This document shows positions 58,501-63,325 of a stretch of DNA of 64,000 bases, piece by piece. The DNA comes from Parus major (lineage: Eukaryota > Chordata > Aves > Passeriformes > Paridae), in contig NC_031777.1 in assembly GCF_001522545.3 (NCBI RefSeq), positions 2,596,360 through 2,660,359 on the forward strand, written 5' to 3'. Below the pieces are notes generated by a model, which was given only the letters and a program-made list of their open reading frames with translations, made no database searches and was not told the origin of the DNA. The position numbers and the translations under genes are program-made. Each line of letters opens with the position of its first letter. The first letter of the stretch is position 1.

Positions 58501-59403
58501 GAAGGGTAGTAGTAACAGAGAAATGAAAGAAAAAAATCTCCTTCCTTATAGTAAAAAAACTGCCAACTTCATTTCAGGCTAGATGCAAGAACATAAAGGA
58601 AGAGGGTTAGGGAAGCAGTACAGAAACAACTTTGAGATGGTGCTTCCTGTCCACAGAACACTACATCTTCAAAAAGTAGGTAATTTTAAAAGAAACTGAA
58701 CACAACACAGGAAATAATCAGCAATAATGTTCTCTTACAGATATAAAGTAATAATCTTTCTCTACTTTCAAAATAATTTCTGGAGTCCATATGATCAATC
58801 TTGAGCCACAGGCTTAGCATGCGACTCAGTTGCTTTACAGATGAGACCTTTCTTCCTTTCAGGAAGATTTTTTCAGGGAAGTACTGTCATTTTAAAATTT
58901 TTCTGCACCCCCTTTCCTAAATTAGAGCAATCATAATAGTAAAAAACTAAACAATTTCTCTAGCTGAGGGAGACAAGATCACCACTCTGGAACTGAGCAA
59001 CTGTCACAGAGGCTCTTCCTCAATTCCTTCAAGAGCCAACAGTTCCCACTTTCTGTTCCTGCACTGCTCCTCCTCTATAGCCCTTTAAAATAATCTGTCT
59101 CTGTGCCATCTTGGCAACCATATCCCAGGCTGGCAACTGCTAATGCAGATCAGCAAATACTCCAGAGATCAGAGTACAAAACTGCTATCTGTGAAAAGGA
59201 AGCCACACGCACTTCGCTCCCAAATTGAGGCAGGAGAATGCTTTCTGGAACAACTCCCCAAAGTTTCAAACAACTCATGACAAAATATCTCCCAAAACAA
59301 GGCAGTAGAACAGACAGAGAAAATCCTTACCTCTGGTTGAATCCTTGCTTTGGTTATGCCTCGGATTTTGGAGAGGCACCTCATTAGACTTGTTGCTCCA
59401 CAT
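4391..59403 (-). CDS. CEP350: CEP350, centrosome-associated protein 350, complete coding sequence in 37 exons
   Basis: Large scaffold of the centrosome, centriole and cilium base. From knowledge of the family, it binds FGFR1OP/FOP and CYLD, anchors microtubules at the centrosome and Golgi, and supports centriole stability and ciliogenesis. The 37 coding exons listed below join to 9366 nt (3121 residues plus stop), close to human length. Every intron is GT-AG and all phases agree. Visible parts are a basic serine-rich N-terminus, a charged coiled coil at about 600-650, coiled coils at about 1330-1450, 1650-1790, 1840-1910 and 2030-2080, CAP-Gly at about 2487-2556, and a conserved C-terminal domain at about 2978-3115. 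No frameshift or internal stop was found. Introns range from 87 bp to 7.2 kb. Introns not listed separately hold no recognisable gene or repeat. Confidence 0.97.
7571..7584. repeat. Poly(A) run, 14 bases
   Basis: Fourteen consecutive A on the plus strand, close to T-rich sequence at 7508-7550 that could pair with it. Confidence 0.8.
8694..8710. repeat. Poly(A) run, 17 bases
   Basis: Seventeen consecutive A on the plus strand in the last intron of CEP350. No adjoining retroposed sequence was recognised. Confidence 0.85.
10968..11090 (-). CDS. CEP350: CEP350 coding exon 36 (residues 3027-3067), C-terminal domain
   Basis: Encodes [20 protein letters not shown] and [20 protein letters not shown], almost identical to human. 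Acceptor is tctgtag|AAC and donor is ACTG|gtaagt. Both borders are phase 0. Confidence 0.97.
12204..12350 (-). CDS. CEP350: CEP350 coding exon 35 (residues 2978-3026), C-terminal domain
   Basis: Encodes [31 protein letters not shown] and [11 protein letters not shown], the start of the conserved C-terminal domain (a DUF4378-type region by recall). The upstream intron is only 87 bp, the shortest in the gene. Acceptor is gttcag|GTG and donor is CAAG|gtagga. Confidence 0.97.
12438..12839 (-). CDS. CEP350: CEP350 coding exon 34 (residues 2844-2977)
   Basis: Encodes [20 protein letters not shown] and [15 protein letters not shown], both invariant in CEP350, a variable glutamine/proline-rich stretch, and [15 protein letters not shown]. 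Acceptor is ttgcag|GAG and donor is AAAG|gtatgg. Both borders are phase 0. Confidence 0.97.
13110..15166 (-). CDS. CEP350: CEP350 coding exon 33 (residues 2158-2843), CAP-Gly domain
   Basis: A single 2057-bp exon. Residues about 2158-2486 are an acidic, serine-rich, poorly conserved linker with islands such as [17 protein letters not shown] and [13 protein letters not shown]. The CAP-Gly domain covers about 2487-2556: [38 protein letters not shown] and [16 protein letters not shown]-Gly domains bind microtubule and EB-type C-termini. The usual GKNDG motif reads GNNNG here, as in human CEP350. After another acidic stretch, [16 protein letters not shown] and [20 protein letters not shown] form coiled coils. 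Acceptor is ttcaag|AT and donor is ACCA|gtgagt. Confidence 0.97.
15782..15864 (-). CDS. CEP350: CEP350 coding exon 32 (residues 2130-2158)
   Basis: An 83-bp exon encoding [20 protein letters not shown] and ESISEHA, conserved in CEP350. Acceptor is atttag|GG and donor is GCAG|gtatgt. Confidence 0.94.
16698..16837 (-). CDS. CEP350: CEP350 coding exon 31 (residues 2084-2130)
   Basis: Encodes [20 protein letters not shown] then [13 protein letters not shown] and AEKPKIK, nearly identical to human. Acceptor is gtgcag|TCA and donor is ATAG|gtagct. Confidence 0.95.
17165..17300 (+). mobile_element. CR1 LINE 3'-end fragment
   Basis: The plus strand carries GGGGCTTTGAGCAACTTACT, a degenerate GGTTGGAATG...AAGGTCCTTTCCAACCCAAA core and ends in GTTCTGTGATTCTGTG, the CR1 3'-end repeat. 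About 135 bp remain. It is antisense to CEP350, inside the intron between exons 30 and 31. Confidence 0.88.
17436..17596 (-). CDS. CEP350: CEP350 coding exon 30 (residues 2030-2083), coiled coil
   Basis: Encodes [20 protein letters not shown] and [20 protein letters not shown], then [11 protein letters not shown]. It is basic and strongly helical. Acceptor is tttcag|AAAC and donor is GGAG|gttaga, weak at +3. Confidence 0.96.
17597..20216 (-). other. CEP350: CEP350 intron 29, 2.6 kb
   Basis: Unique-looking, A/T-rich intron sequence between coding exons 29 and 30, somewhat richer in G/C at 19550-19960. I see no repeat, RNA gene or coding segment in it. Confidence 0.6.
20217..20361 (-). CDS. 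CEP350: CEP350 coding exon 29 (residues 1982-2030)
   Basis: Encodes [20 protein letters not shown] and [13 protein letters not shown]; the [11 protein letters not shown] end is invariant. Acceptor is ctctcag|TCT and donor is TCAG|gtaagt. Confidence 0.95.
21564..21775 (-). CDS. CEP350: CEP350 coding exon 28 (residues 1911-1981)
   Basis: Encodes [20 protein letters not shown], then [19 protein letters not shown] and an acidic stretch to SSTSPGKL. The arrangement matches human with moderate divergence. Acceptor is tctcag|AAAC and donor is ACTG|gtgagt. Confidence 0.95.
22035..22135 (+). mobile_element. CR1 LINE 3'-end remnant
   Basis: Short degenerate match to the CR1 tail: CCCTGGTCTAG, GAGGTTGGACATTATGATCT and GAGGCCTTTTCCAATCCAAA. 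It is an old copy, antisense to CEP350, in the intron between exons 27 and 28. Confidence 0.65.
23482..23681 (-). CDS. CEP350: CEP350 coding exon 27 (residues 1844-1911), coiled coil
   Basis: Encodes [20 protein letters not shown] then [20 protein letters not shown] and [10 protein letters not shown], almost identical to human over more than 50 residues. Acceptor is gtcag|GTTC and donor is AAAG|gtattt. Confidence 0.97.
23682..30914 (-). other. CEP350: CEP350 intron 26, 7.2 kb, largest intron
   Basis: The longest intron in the window separates the two coiled-coil exons 26 and 27. Its only recognisable content is the CR1 copy at about 26250-27160. The rest is A/T-rich and shows no coding or RNA feature. 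Confidence 0.75.
26250..27160 (-). mobile_element. CR1 LINE, 5'-truncated and decayed copy
   Basis: On the minus strand it reads the end of the CR1 reverse-transcriptase ORF ([45 protein letters not shown]), then frameshifts and stops, then the typical CR1 tail (GGGGCTTTGAGCAACCTGG, CCCTTCCAACCCAAACCATT). It is truncated at its 5' end and cannot code for a working protein. It lies in the same orientation as CEP350. Elements of this kind are abundant in birds and also occur in other reptiles. Confidence 0.93.
30915..31072 (-). CDS. CEP350: CEP350 coding exon 26 (residues 1792-1844)
   Basis: Encodes [11 protein letters not shown], then [20 protein letters not shown] and [13 protein letters not shown]. 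The [20 protein letters not shown] block is nearly invariant. Acceptor is attgcag|GAG and donor is GAAAA|gtaact. A 7.2-kb intron follows. Confidence 0.96.
31278..31338. repeat. A-rich CAAA-type low-complexity tract
   Basis: Plus strand alternates short A runs with single C or G (ACAAAAACAATCAAACAAAA and similar), so the CEP350 transcript is T/G-rich here, inside the intron between exons 25 and 26. Confidence 0.75.
31878..32024 (-). CDS. CEP350: CEP350 coding exon 25 (residues 1743-1791), coiled coil
   Basis: Encodes [20 protein letters not shown] and then [20 protein letters not shown], a long coiled coil. The acceptor is ctaaaag|GCA with a preceding AG only in the adjacent ctag-like stretch. 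Donor is GCTG|gtgagt. Both borders are phase 0. Confidence 0.95.
32365..32452 (-). CDS. CEP350: CEP350 coding exon 24 (residues 1713-1742), coiled coil
   Basis: An 88-bp exon encoding [20 protein letters not shown] and LLLRLQQEK, nearly identical to human. Acceptor is tttgcag|GC and donor is AAAG|gtaagg. Ends in phase 0. Confidence 0.96.
33352..33536 (-). CDS. CEP350: CEP350 coding exon 23 (residues 1652-1713), coiled coil
   Basis: Encodes [20 protein letters not shown] followed by [20 protein letters not shown] and a helical [18 protein letters not shown]. Acceptor is ttctag|GAG and donor is AAAA|gtaagg. Confidence 0.97.
34056..34252 (-). CDS. CEP350: CEP350 coding exon 22 (residues 1586-1651)
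   Basis: Encodes [33 protein letters not shown] and [12 protein letters not shown]. This acidic block is almost invariant in CEP350. Acceptor is ccctcag|AT and donor is CAAG|gtagtt. Ends in phase 0. Confidence 0.96.
34691..34857 (-). CDS. CEP350: CEP350 coding exon 21 (residues 1530-1586)
   Basis: Encodes [19 protein letters not shown] and [19 protein letters not shown], then SLPDEK. The donor AAAAG|gttggc is weak beyond the GT. Homology (DEK followed by D in the next exon) supports its position. Acceptor is aacacag|TAG. Confidence 0.92.
35302..35421 (-). CDS. CEP350: CEP350 coding exon 20 (residues 1490-1530)
   Basis: Encodes [20 protein letters not shown] followed by [10 protein letters not shown], matching the human YSPSYDSYSESS region. 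Acceptor is tttccag|GAAA and donor is AGAG|gtaaga. Confidence 0.93.
35788..35924 (-). CDS. CEP350: CEP350 coding exon 19 (residues 1445-1490), 3' boundary uncertain
   Basis: Encodes [13 protein letters not shown] and [20 protein letters not shown]. The homologous donor is ACAG|gtttgg (exon left end 35788): joining here gives TNR-KCESG, matching human TDR-KSPSV. A stronger downstream donor, GGAA|gtaaga (left end 35752), is in the same phase and would add the twelve residues [12 protein letters not shown]. Which is used cannot be decided from sequence alone. Confidence 0.75.
37409..37519 (-). CDS. CEP350: CEP350 coding exon 18 (residues 1408-1444), coiled coil
   Basis: A second 111-bp exon with phase-0 borders, encoding [20 protein letters not shown] and [13 protein letters not shown]. 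The ends match human VHAES and TDAARQICE. The middle is about ten residues shorter than the human exon as I recall it. Acceptor is gcatag|GTC and donor is TGAG|gtgagg. Confidence 0.92.
37750..37860 (-). CDS. CEP350: CEP350 coding exon 17 (residues 1371-1407), coiled coil
   Basis: A 111-bp exon flanked by phase-0 introns, encoding [20 protein letters not shown] and [13 protein letters not shown], a continuous charged helix. Acceptor is tctgtag|GCA and donor is TCAG|gtaagg. Confidence 0.95.
38504..38667 (-). CDS. CEP350: CEP350 coding exon 16 (residues 1316-1370)
   Basis: Encodes [19 protein letters not shown] and then [20 protein letters not shown] and [13 protein letters not shown], one of the best conserved coiled-coil entries of CEP350. 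Acceptor is ctgcag|GG and donor is CAAG|gtaaca. Ends in phase 0. Confidence 0.96.
38781..39001 (-). CDS. CEP350: CEP350 coding exon 15 (residues 1242-1316)
   Basis: Encodes [20 protein letters not shown] and a low-complexity linker. Two AGs lie 8 nt apart at the acceptor. Only the first (actgtcag|TTTCTCAG) keeps the frame and restores the SDKGR motif. Donor is AGCG|gtgagt. Confidence 0.93.
40331..40520 (-). CDS. CEP350: CEP350 coding exon 14 (residues 1179-1242)
   Basis: Encodes [17 protein letters not shown] and [15 protein letters not shown]. The DTDSTLE-LSGHS motif is strongly conserved. Acceptor is tcttag|GG and donor is TGAG|gtaaca, ending in phase 2. Confidence 0.93.
41432..41595 (-). 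CDS. CEP350: CEP350 coding exon 13 (residues 1124-1179)
   Basis: Encodes [20 protein letters not shown] followed by a lysine run KKRGKKE, a serine/basic segment conserved in position with human. Acceptor is tttcag|TG and donor is GAAC|gtaagt. Confidence 0.93.
42789..42942 (-). CDS. CEP350: CEP350 coding exon 12 (residues 1073-1124)
   Basis: Encodes a variable start followed by the conserved [14 protein letters not shown] motif. The acidic YEDDF motif is shared with other CEP350 proteins. Acceptor is cttcag|TG and donor is TCAG|gtaact. Confidence 0.92.
43551..44602 (-). CDS. CEP350: CEP350 coding exon 11 (residues 722-1073)
   Basis: A 1052-bp exon, second largest in the gene. Conserved markers are [20 protein letters not shown] (short coiled coil), [38 protein letters not shown] and [19 protein letters not shown]. 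Between them lies low-conservation, probably disordered sequence. Acceptor is tttcag|GAGC and donor is AAAG|gtaaaa. Confidence 0.95.
45865..45986 (-). CDS. CEP350: CEP350 coding exon 10 (residues 682-722)
   Basis: Encodes [20 protein letters not shown] and the serine cluster [12 protein letters not shown], conserved in CEP350. Starts in phase 0 after ctctag and ends in phase 2 with CTGAG|gtgagc. Confidence 0.95.
46325..46980 (-). CDS. CEP350: CEP350 coding exon 9 (residues 463-681)
   Basis: A 656-bp exon. It carries a serine/arginine-rich start ([11 protein letters not shown]), the conserved [17 protein letters not shown] motif, a basic nuclear-signal-like KRKPDK, and a long charged coiled coil starting at [17 protein letters not shown]. 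The acceptor is a tandem TAGCAG, so the first codon (Ala) may be optional. Human aligns best with the longer form. Donor is ACAG|gtacag. Confidence 0.95.
47788..47931 (-). CDS. CEP350: CEP350 coding exon 8 (residues 415-463)
   Basis: Encodes [19 protein letters not shown], then [10 protein letters not shown] and [10 protein letters not shown], a nearly invariant block of CEP350. Acceptor is ttgcag|GTGG and donor is TCTG|gtaagc, ending in phase 1. Confidence 0.95.
47932..51191 (-). other. CEP350: CEP350 intron 7, 3.3 kb
   Basis: Holds a CR1 fragment at about 49665-49895 and a TAAT/ATTA-rich stretch at 48700-48870. No coding feature was seen. Confidence 0.6.
49665..49895 (+). mobile_element. 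CR1-type LINE fragment
   Basis: The plus strand has the words typical of CR1 3' coding/UTR sequence: AGACCTGAGGGAATGGCCTG, GTGTCAGGGGAGGGTTAGGT, TTAGATATTAGGAAAACATT, CAGGTTCCCCAGGGAACTGG and AAACATTTGGACAACACTGA. The 3' tail with the CATTCTATG-like repeats is missing. It is antisense to CEP350. Confidence 0.85.
51192..51305 (-). CDS. CEP350: CEP350 coding exon 7 (residues 377-415)
   Basis: Encodes [17 protein letters not shown] followed by [18 protein letters not shown], a basic linker equal in length to the human counterpart. Acceptor is tttttag|AGG and donor is CAAG|gtgact. Confidence 0.93.
51306..53716 (-). other. CEP350: CEP350 intron 6, 2.4 kb
   Basis: A/T-rich intron sequence with no recognisable repeat, RNA gene or coding segment. 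Open frames within it are short and without composition typical of protein. Confidence 0.6.
53717..53827 (-). CDS. CEP350: CEP350 coding exon 6 (residues 340-377)
   Basis: A 111-bp exon encoding [16 protein letters not shown] and [13 protein letters not shown], a highly conserved segment of the N-terminal region. Acceptor is ttcag|GTTTC and donor is AAAG|gtgagc. Confidence 0.95.
54351..54967 (-). CDS. CEP350: CEP350 coding exon 5 (residues 134-340)
   Basis: Opens with [18 protein letters not shown], aligning residue for residue with human REIHGAPSNFSSSHLESK; this fixes the acceptor at tatatcag|GGATAT. It continues with an acidic variable part, the conserved [14 protein letters not shown] block, and a basic helical segment [20 protein letters not shown]. 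An alternative in-frame acceptor 30 bp inside (exon end 54937) would drop ten conserved-position codons. Donor is AGAG|gtatgg. Confidence 0.9.
55926..56094 (-). CDS. CEP350: CEP350 coding exon 4 (residues 78-134), 5' boundary uncertain
   Basis: Contains the conserved [16 protein letters not shown] and [11 protein letters not shown] segments; donor is CAG|gtcagt. Two in-frame acceptors are possible. The distal one (tgtagag|GT, exon end 56094) adds twelve codons beginning GRYIEDS that resemble human GRCLDDS, so I prefer it. The proximal one (gcttcag|GT, exon end 56058) has a better consensus. Using the nearest TAG instead of the GAG would put a stop in frame after three codons. Confidence 0.75.
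56685..56799 (-). CDS. CEP350: CEP350 coding exon 3 (residues 40-78)
   Basis: Encodes [20 protein letters not shown] followed by a lysine/serine-rich stretch ([14 protein letters not shown]). This block is strongly conserved in CEP350. Acceptor is ctag|CTACG and donor is AAGG|gtatgt, ending in phase 1. Confidence 0.93.
57742..57785 (-). CDS. CEP350: CEP350 coding exon 2 (residues 25-39)
   Basis: A 44-bp exon encoding [15 protein letters not shown], the counterpart of the human W-x-x-L/F-SQTKAA segment. The acceptor is ggaag|AT with a T-rich tract upstream and no competing AG. The donor is gtaagt. It starts in phase 1 and ends in phase 0. Confidence 0.9.
57786..59330 (-). other. CEP350: CEP350 intron between coding exons 1 and 2, 1.5 kb
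   Basis: A/T-rich intron. I see no repeat or gene in it. Confidence 0.6.
59331..59403 (-). CDS. CEP350: CEP350 coding exon 1 (residues 1-25)
   Basis: Encodes the N-terminus [15 protein letters not shown]..., matching the human MRSSKSKEVPLPNPR pattern. The donor is AGAG|gtaagg at 59330. The exon ends in phase 1. The start is supported by the upstream in-frame TAA and by homology. Confidence 0.93.
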
Positions 59404-59416
59404 TGTGTCAATTTAC
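59404..59416 (-). other. CEP350: 5' UTR part of first coding exon
   Basis: Thirteen untranslated bases lie between the acceptor (attttttag, complement at 59417-59425) and the ATG. They contain an in-frame TAA at -12 to -10, which fixes the start codon. The base at -3 is A, a favourable context. The remaining 5' UTR must come from at least one upstream noncoding exon that I could not find in 59417-64000. Confidence 0.7.
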
Positions 59417-62205
59417 CTAAAAAATAAAAATTAGTCATGTAAGAATCAGACATATAAAGTAAAAACAAATGTATCTTAGTCTAAAGAGAGCATAACCTTG
59501 ATCATTATGATGAATGTCCACCTCATCTCATGACTTCAAGCCTTCATCATGAACAAGGTCAGATAATCAACATGAAATCACAGATGTGGTCACAGTTTCC
59601 TGCAGAAACCACATAATTCCATGGATAAAGAAGGGTTTGATTTTGTTCTCTATCATAGAGAAACATTAACTTGATAAAAGGAGGCCCAGAGGTCAATGCA
59701 ATTTAGTTCAGAGTAACAGGTATTGCAGCAAGTGTGAAGAAGTCCTGGAATATTGCACACATAGACCTGACAGAGACAGCACCACATGGCTTGAACCATG
59801 CTTGGGGAAAATACCCAACTCCAGCAGTGACAGAATGAACGTGTCACTGATCTCTGTAAAAGGAAAAGGCACAGCACAACTGCATGGCAAGACACTACAG
59901 CCAGGAAAAAAGACAAGGCTGGTGCCACTGTTGTTTTCCTGTGAACTTCAAAGGTAATACAGTGAATCTAAAATTAAAGTGTGAACTCTCAGCCACTATC
60001 ACCAAAGCAGTTTTTATAAAGGAGAAAAGGAAAAAAAACCCCAAATAACAAAAAAAGAACTCAAAAGCACATGCTTATTGAGCTGTCTTCATAACACACT
60101 GACAATGCCTCTGTTATGGAAAGAAAAAATCAGGTGACCACAGAATTCCAACAGGAAGTTCTAGACCTCTGAAAGAGTCATAAAAACACATTTTCCTCTC
60201 TCTTCTTTCATGAACTCCCAGATGTAATTTTTCTTATTTTTTAATTGCTGAAATTTTTTTTTTTCTCTCACTTCTCTACACTGTGTGGCACATAAAAAAG
60301 CAACCAAATATAAAGATCAATCTTCTCGTAAAAGCAGACCAAAACTAACACTGTCTACTACTTACTGAAACATATTTTTACCCATATATTTTGTGACATA
60401 GATTTTTATCATATGTAGTTTTAAGGATACTTACAGTGACCAGCAGTAAAGTTTAGTCTCACATTCAGTCATATATCTTGTATTTATAGCAGTAAATTAT
60501 CCCAAAAAACTGTTTTATGCCCCATGAAAAACTACCAGTTATAAGAACACAGGTCTTCAAAAGAACTTTAGTTGAGACTTTATTTGATGAGTCCAAGTAA
60601 AGTGTTTGAAAGAGTGAGGAAAAGGTATCTAACCTTATATATGTAGGTACAGAAACACAAGTCCACAATAATGCAGAAATTCTAGAAAGGAAAGGTGGGT
60701 GTGTTAAGTTTTTAAGTATCCAATAGTTATGGGCATCAAGCCAAGTGTAGTTAGAAAATTCTGCTTCTAGGACAGGTGCTGAAGAGCTCATTCATGCAGA
60801 AGAGCACTTTGTGCCTCACATCACTCATTCTGTAAATCACAGCAATGCCCTGCCCTGGAAATCATCCAGCTGATCCTCTCCATCACTGGAGAAAAGAGCT
60901 GTCGGGCAAGAAATGTAGAAAATAAATATTCATTAAAATGAGGGAATTTTCCATAGAGAACTGATTTTGAGAGCTGCTGAAAACACCGTATCATATCAGT
61001 ATCAGTTTCTTGCCCAAATATGCAACAAAACCTACTCAATATGTAAATTTAGCATACTTCTGGACATGCAATCATCTATTAAAGGATTAAGTATCCATCT
61101 TCATGTAATTGCTTGGGATTTAATTCTTATCATTAGAATTATTAGTATAGATAAGAAAACTTAATCAGGGACTATAATTGTTCCTTATATTTTACATGCA
61201 CAACTCTATATAGTTTATTTTAGGATGCCCTGCGAATGTAGAATTGTAACACTCTCTATGTATTCCTTAAATCTATATGAAGAATACCAGATTAAACAAC
61301 CTGCAGTTGCTTGTTAATAGCTTTCATCCTGACACTAAAAACTGCCAGTCCTTTACCTAAGCTGAACAGAACTCATTTAGACAGTGAAACACTTTAGAGA
61401 ACACTTTATATAGTGCATAATTGTATGTGCCCAGTGATCATCAGCACAAATCTATGAGGATAACAGACACTGAGTTAATCCCACAGGTGTGTGCTGATGG
61501 TCAGTGGTCAATAATTCTATCTCACCTCCTTCAAAAGCCTCTAATGTCCCTCAATAAAAGGCAGTTCAACCTCTCCTCCAAGCTGGGAAGAAATCAGAAA
61601 GCATCTTGGTGTACTTATCCTAATGCACACCTGCAGTACCAGCTCCAAGTGCAAAGTTCCACCCTCACTGGCTTCAGAGCAGCCCCTGAGGTTCACTGAG
61701 CAATTTTGTTTAATTCAGATTGCTGCTGATTGAAAAAAAAAAGACACATCAGAACCAAGCACTCTGGAGCTGTCTACAGTTTCAGGAAGGCAAGGCTGCA
61801 GTAGTTTTCAGTCCTGATGTAATCATAACTCTGAAGGTTTGGGGTTTAGGTGTCCCTCTCCCAGTCCTTTGGATGGGTAGGAGAAATTGATGAACTTTTC
61901 AAAACATATGAATAAATTATTTTGATTTCCACAAACCTTTGAATTCCTACATATTACTAAAATAACTTCTCTCTATTGCTATAGCTTACATGAATAATCA
62001 GCACTCTGTAAAAAAAAATAAGGACTTGTACAATTCAATACCCTGCTTCTGCAAAAAGTTCAACCAGACAGAGAAGACTCTTTAATGTCACCAAGAGTAC
62101 AGAAAGGAGTGGGGAATAAAAAAGAAAGAAATCTAGACAGTTACCATGTCTTTTTAAGGATGTGCATGCAGGGTAATAGACCAGTTAAACACGAACATAC
62201 ATTTA

Positions 62206-62236
62206 AATTAATATTAACATTAATATTAATATTAAC
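62206..62236. repeat. ATTAAT simple repeat
   Basis: About five imperfect copies of a six-base ATTAAT/TAATAT unit, forming a nearly self-complementary A/T tract in the 5' intron. Confidence 0.8.
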
Positions 62237-62749
62237 TAAACAAAAAATTATATGAAGGAAATTTAAATTGTTTTTAAAGCACATTTTCCATCAATACAAA
62301 AGTTGTCTCAAAATCCCATTAATAACTTTTAGATAAAATACATAAAAACTACATTCTGAAATGATTGCTTCAAAGAGATCTCATTCTGCTAAACTAAATA
62401 ATCCATCTCTATTTAATACTGACCTTAAACAAAGAGACTGAGCTCAAAAGATGAAATACCAAGGAACTTTTGAGGAGACAGCACTGATGACAAAAGGTTA
62501 TCTGCAGGCTGGATAAGGCTTTGAGAATCTTAAGATAGTTGGGAAAAAAGGTGGAAGTCTGCAGAATCAACATAACTAATCTCATGATTATTGGATTGCT
62601 CACTGGGAGACACAGACATCCCACACAGGTCCATTCAAGGCTGGTTTGCCAAGCCCCTCCTTGGGTGAGTGATTAAGATACAAACACCATTGTGTTCTGA
62701 CATTTCAATCCCACATCAAGTGCCCATCTCATTCTTTACTCACATGTCC

Positions 62750-62768
62750 AAAAAAAAAAAAAAAAAAA
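62750..62768. repeat. Poly(A) run, 19 bases
   Basis: Nineteen consecutive A on the plus strand. It could be the tail of an old retroposed sequence or a simple mononucleotide tract; no retroposed body could be recognised beside it. Confidence 0.85.
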
Positions 62769-63110
62769 GTCACAGCAAAACTGCTACAGATGAGGACCTA
62801 AGAGGAAACACGAAAGGAAACAATATACTCCGAACTCCTGGAAGAAACTGGGCAGGGGGATGGATACAGGACCTGACAACCACTCTCTATTACAAACACT
62901 GCTCCTATAAGAAGACACTGAAGAGAACTGACAGATCAGAAAATGCACGAGAAAGCACCGGAAAGGAGGAAATGGAAACAAAGAGAAAACCACTGTCATA
63001 TAAAAAAGGAACATGAGAAACCAATACATTTAATACTAAACATACCAAGGATGACATTGAGAGGTACAACAGACAAAAAACAAGAGGTCAACATAGTTAA
63101 GAGCACAACA

Positions 63111-63325
63111 TTTTTAAAAAAGCAGGAGATATGAAAGTAGAATATGCTTAGCAAAGATATACAAAAATGTGAAGAGATTAGAACAAGAGTGGGAAAAAGA
63201 GAAAGAAAAATGGTGAGAGAAGCAGGATATAAAAAGGAAGAGAATGAGAAAGCTAGGAAGGTGAGAGAAATGCAATGAATTTTTGAAGAACTGGCATAGA
63301 GAGCAGCAAAAAGGAAGAAAATAAA
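63111..63325. repeat. Purine-rich low-complexity stretch
   Basis: The plus strand is dominated by A and G (words such as GGGAAAAAGAGAAAGAAAAA and AAAAAGGAAGAGAATGAGAA) with few pyrimidines. The CEP350 sense strand is correspondingly pyrimidine-rich. Confidence 0.7.
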
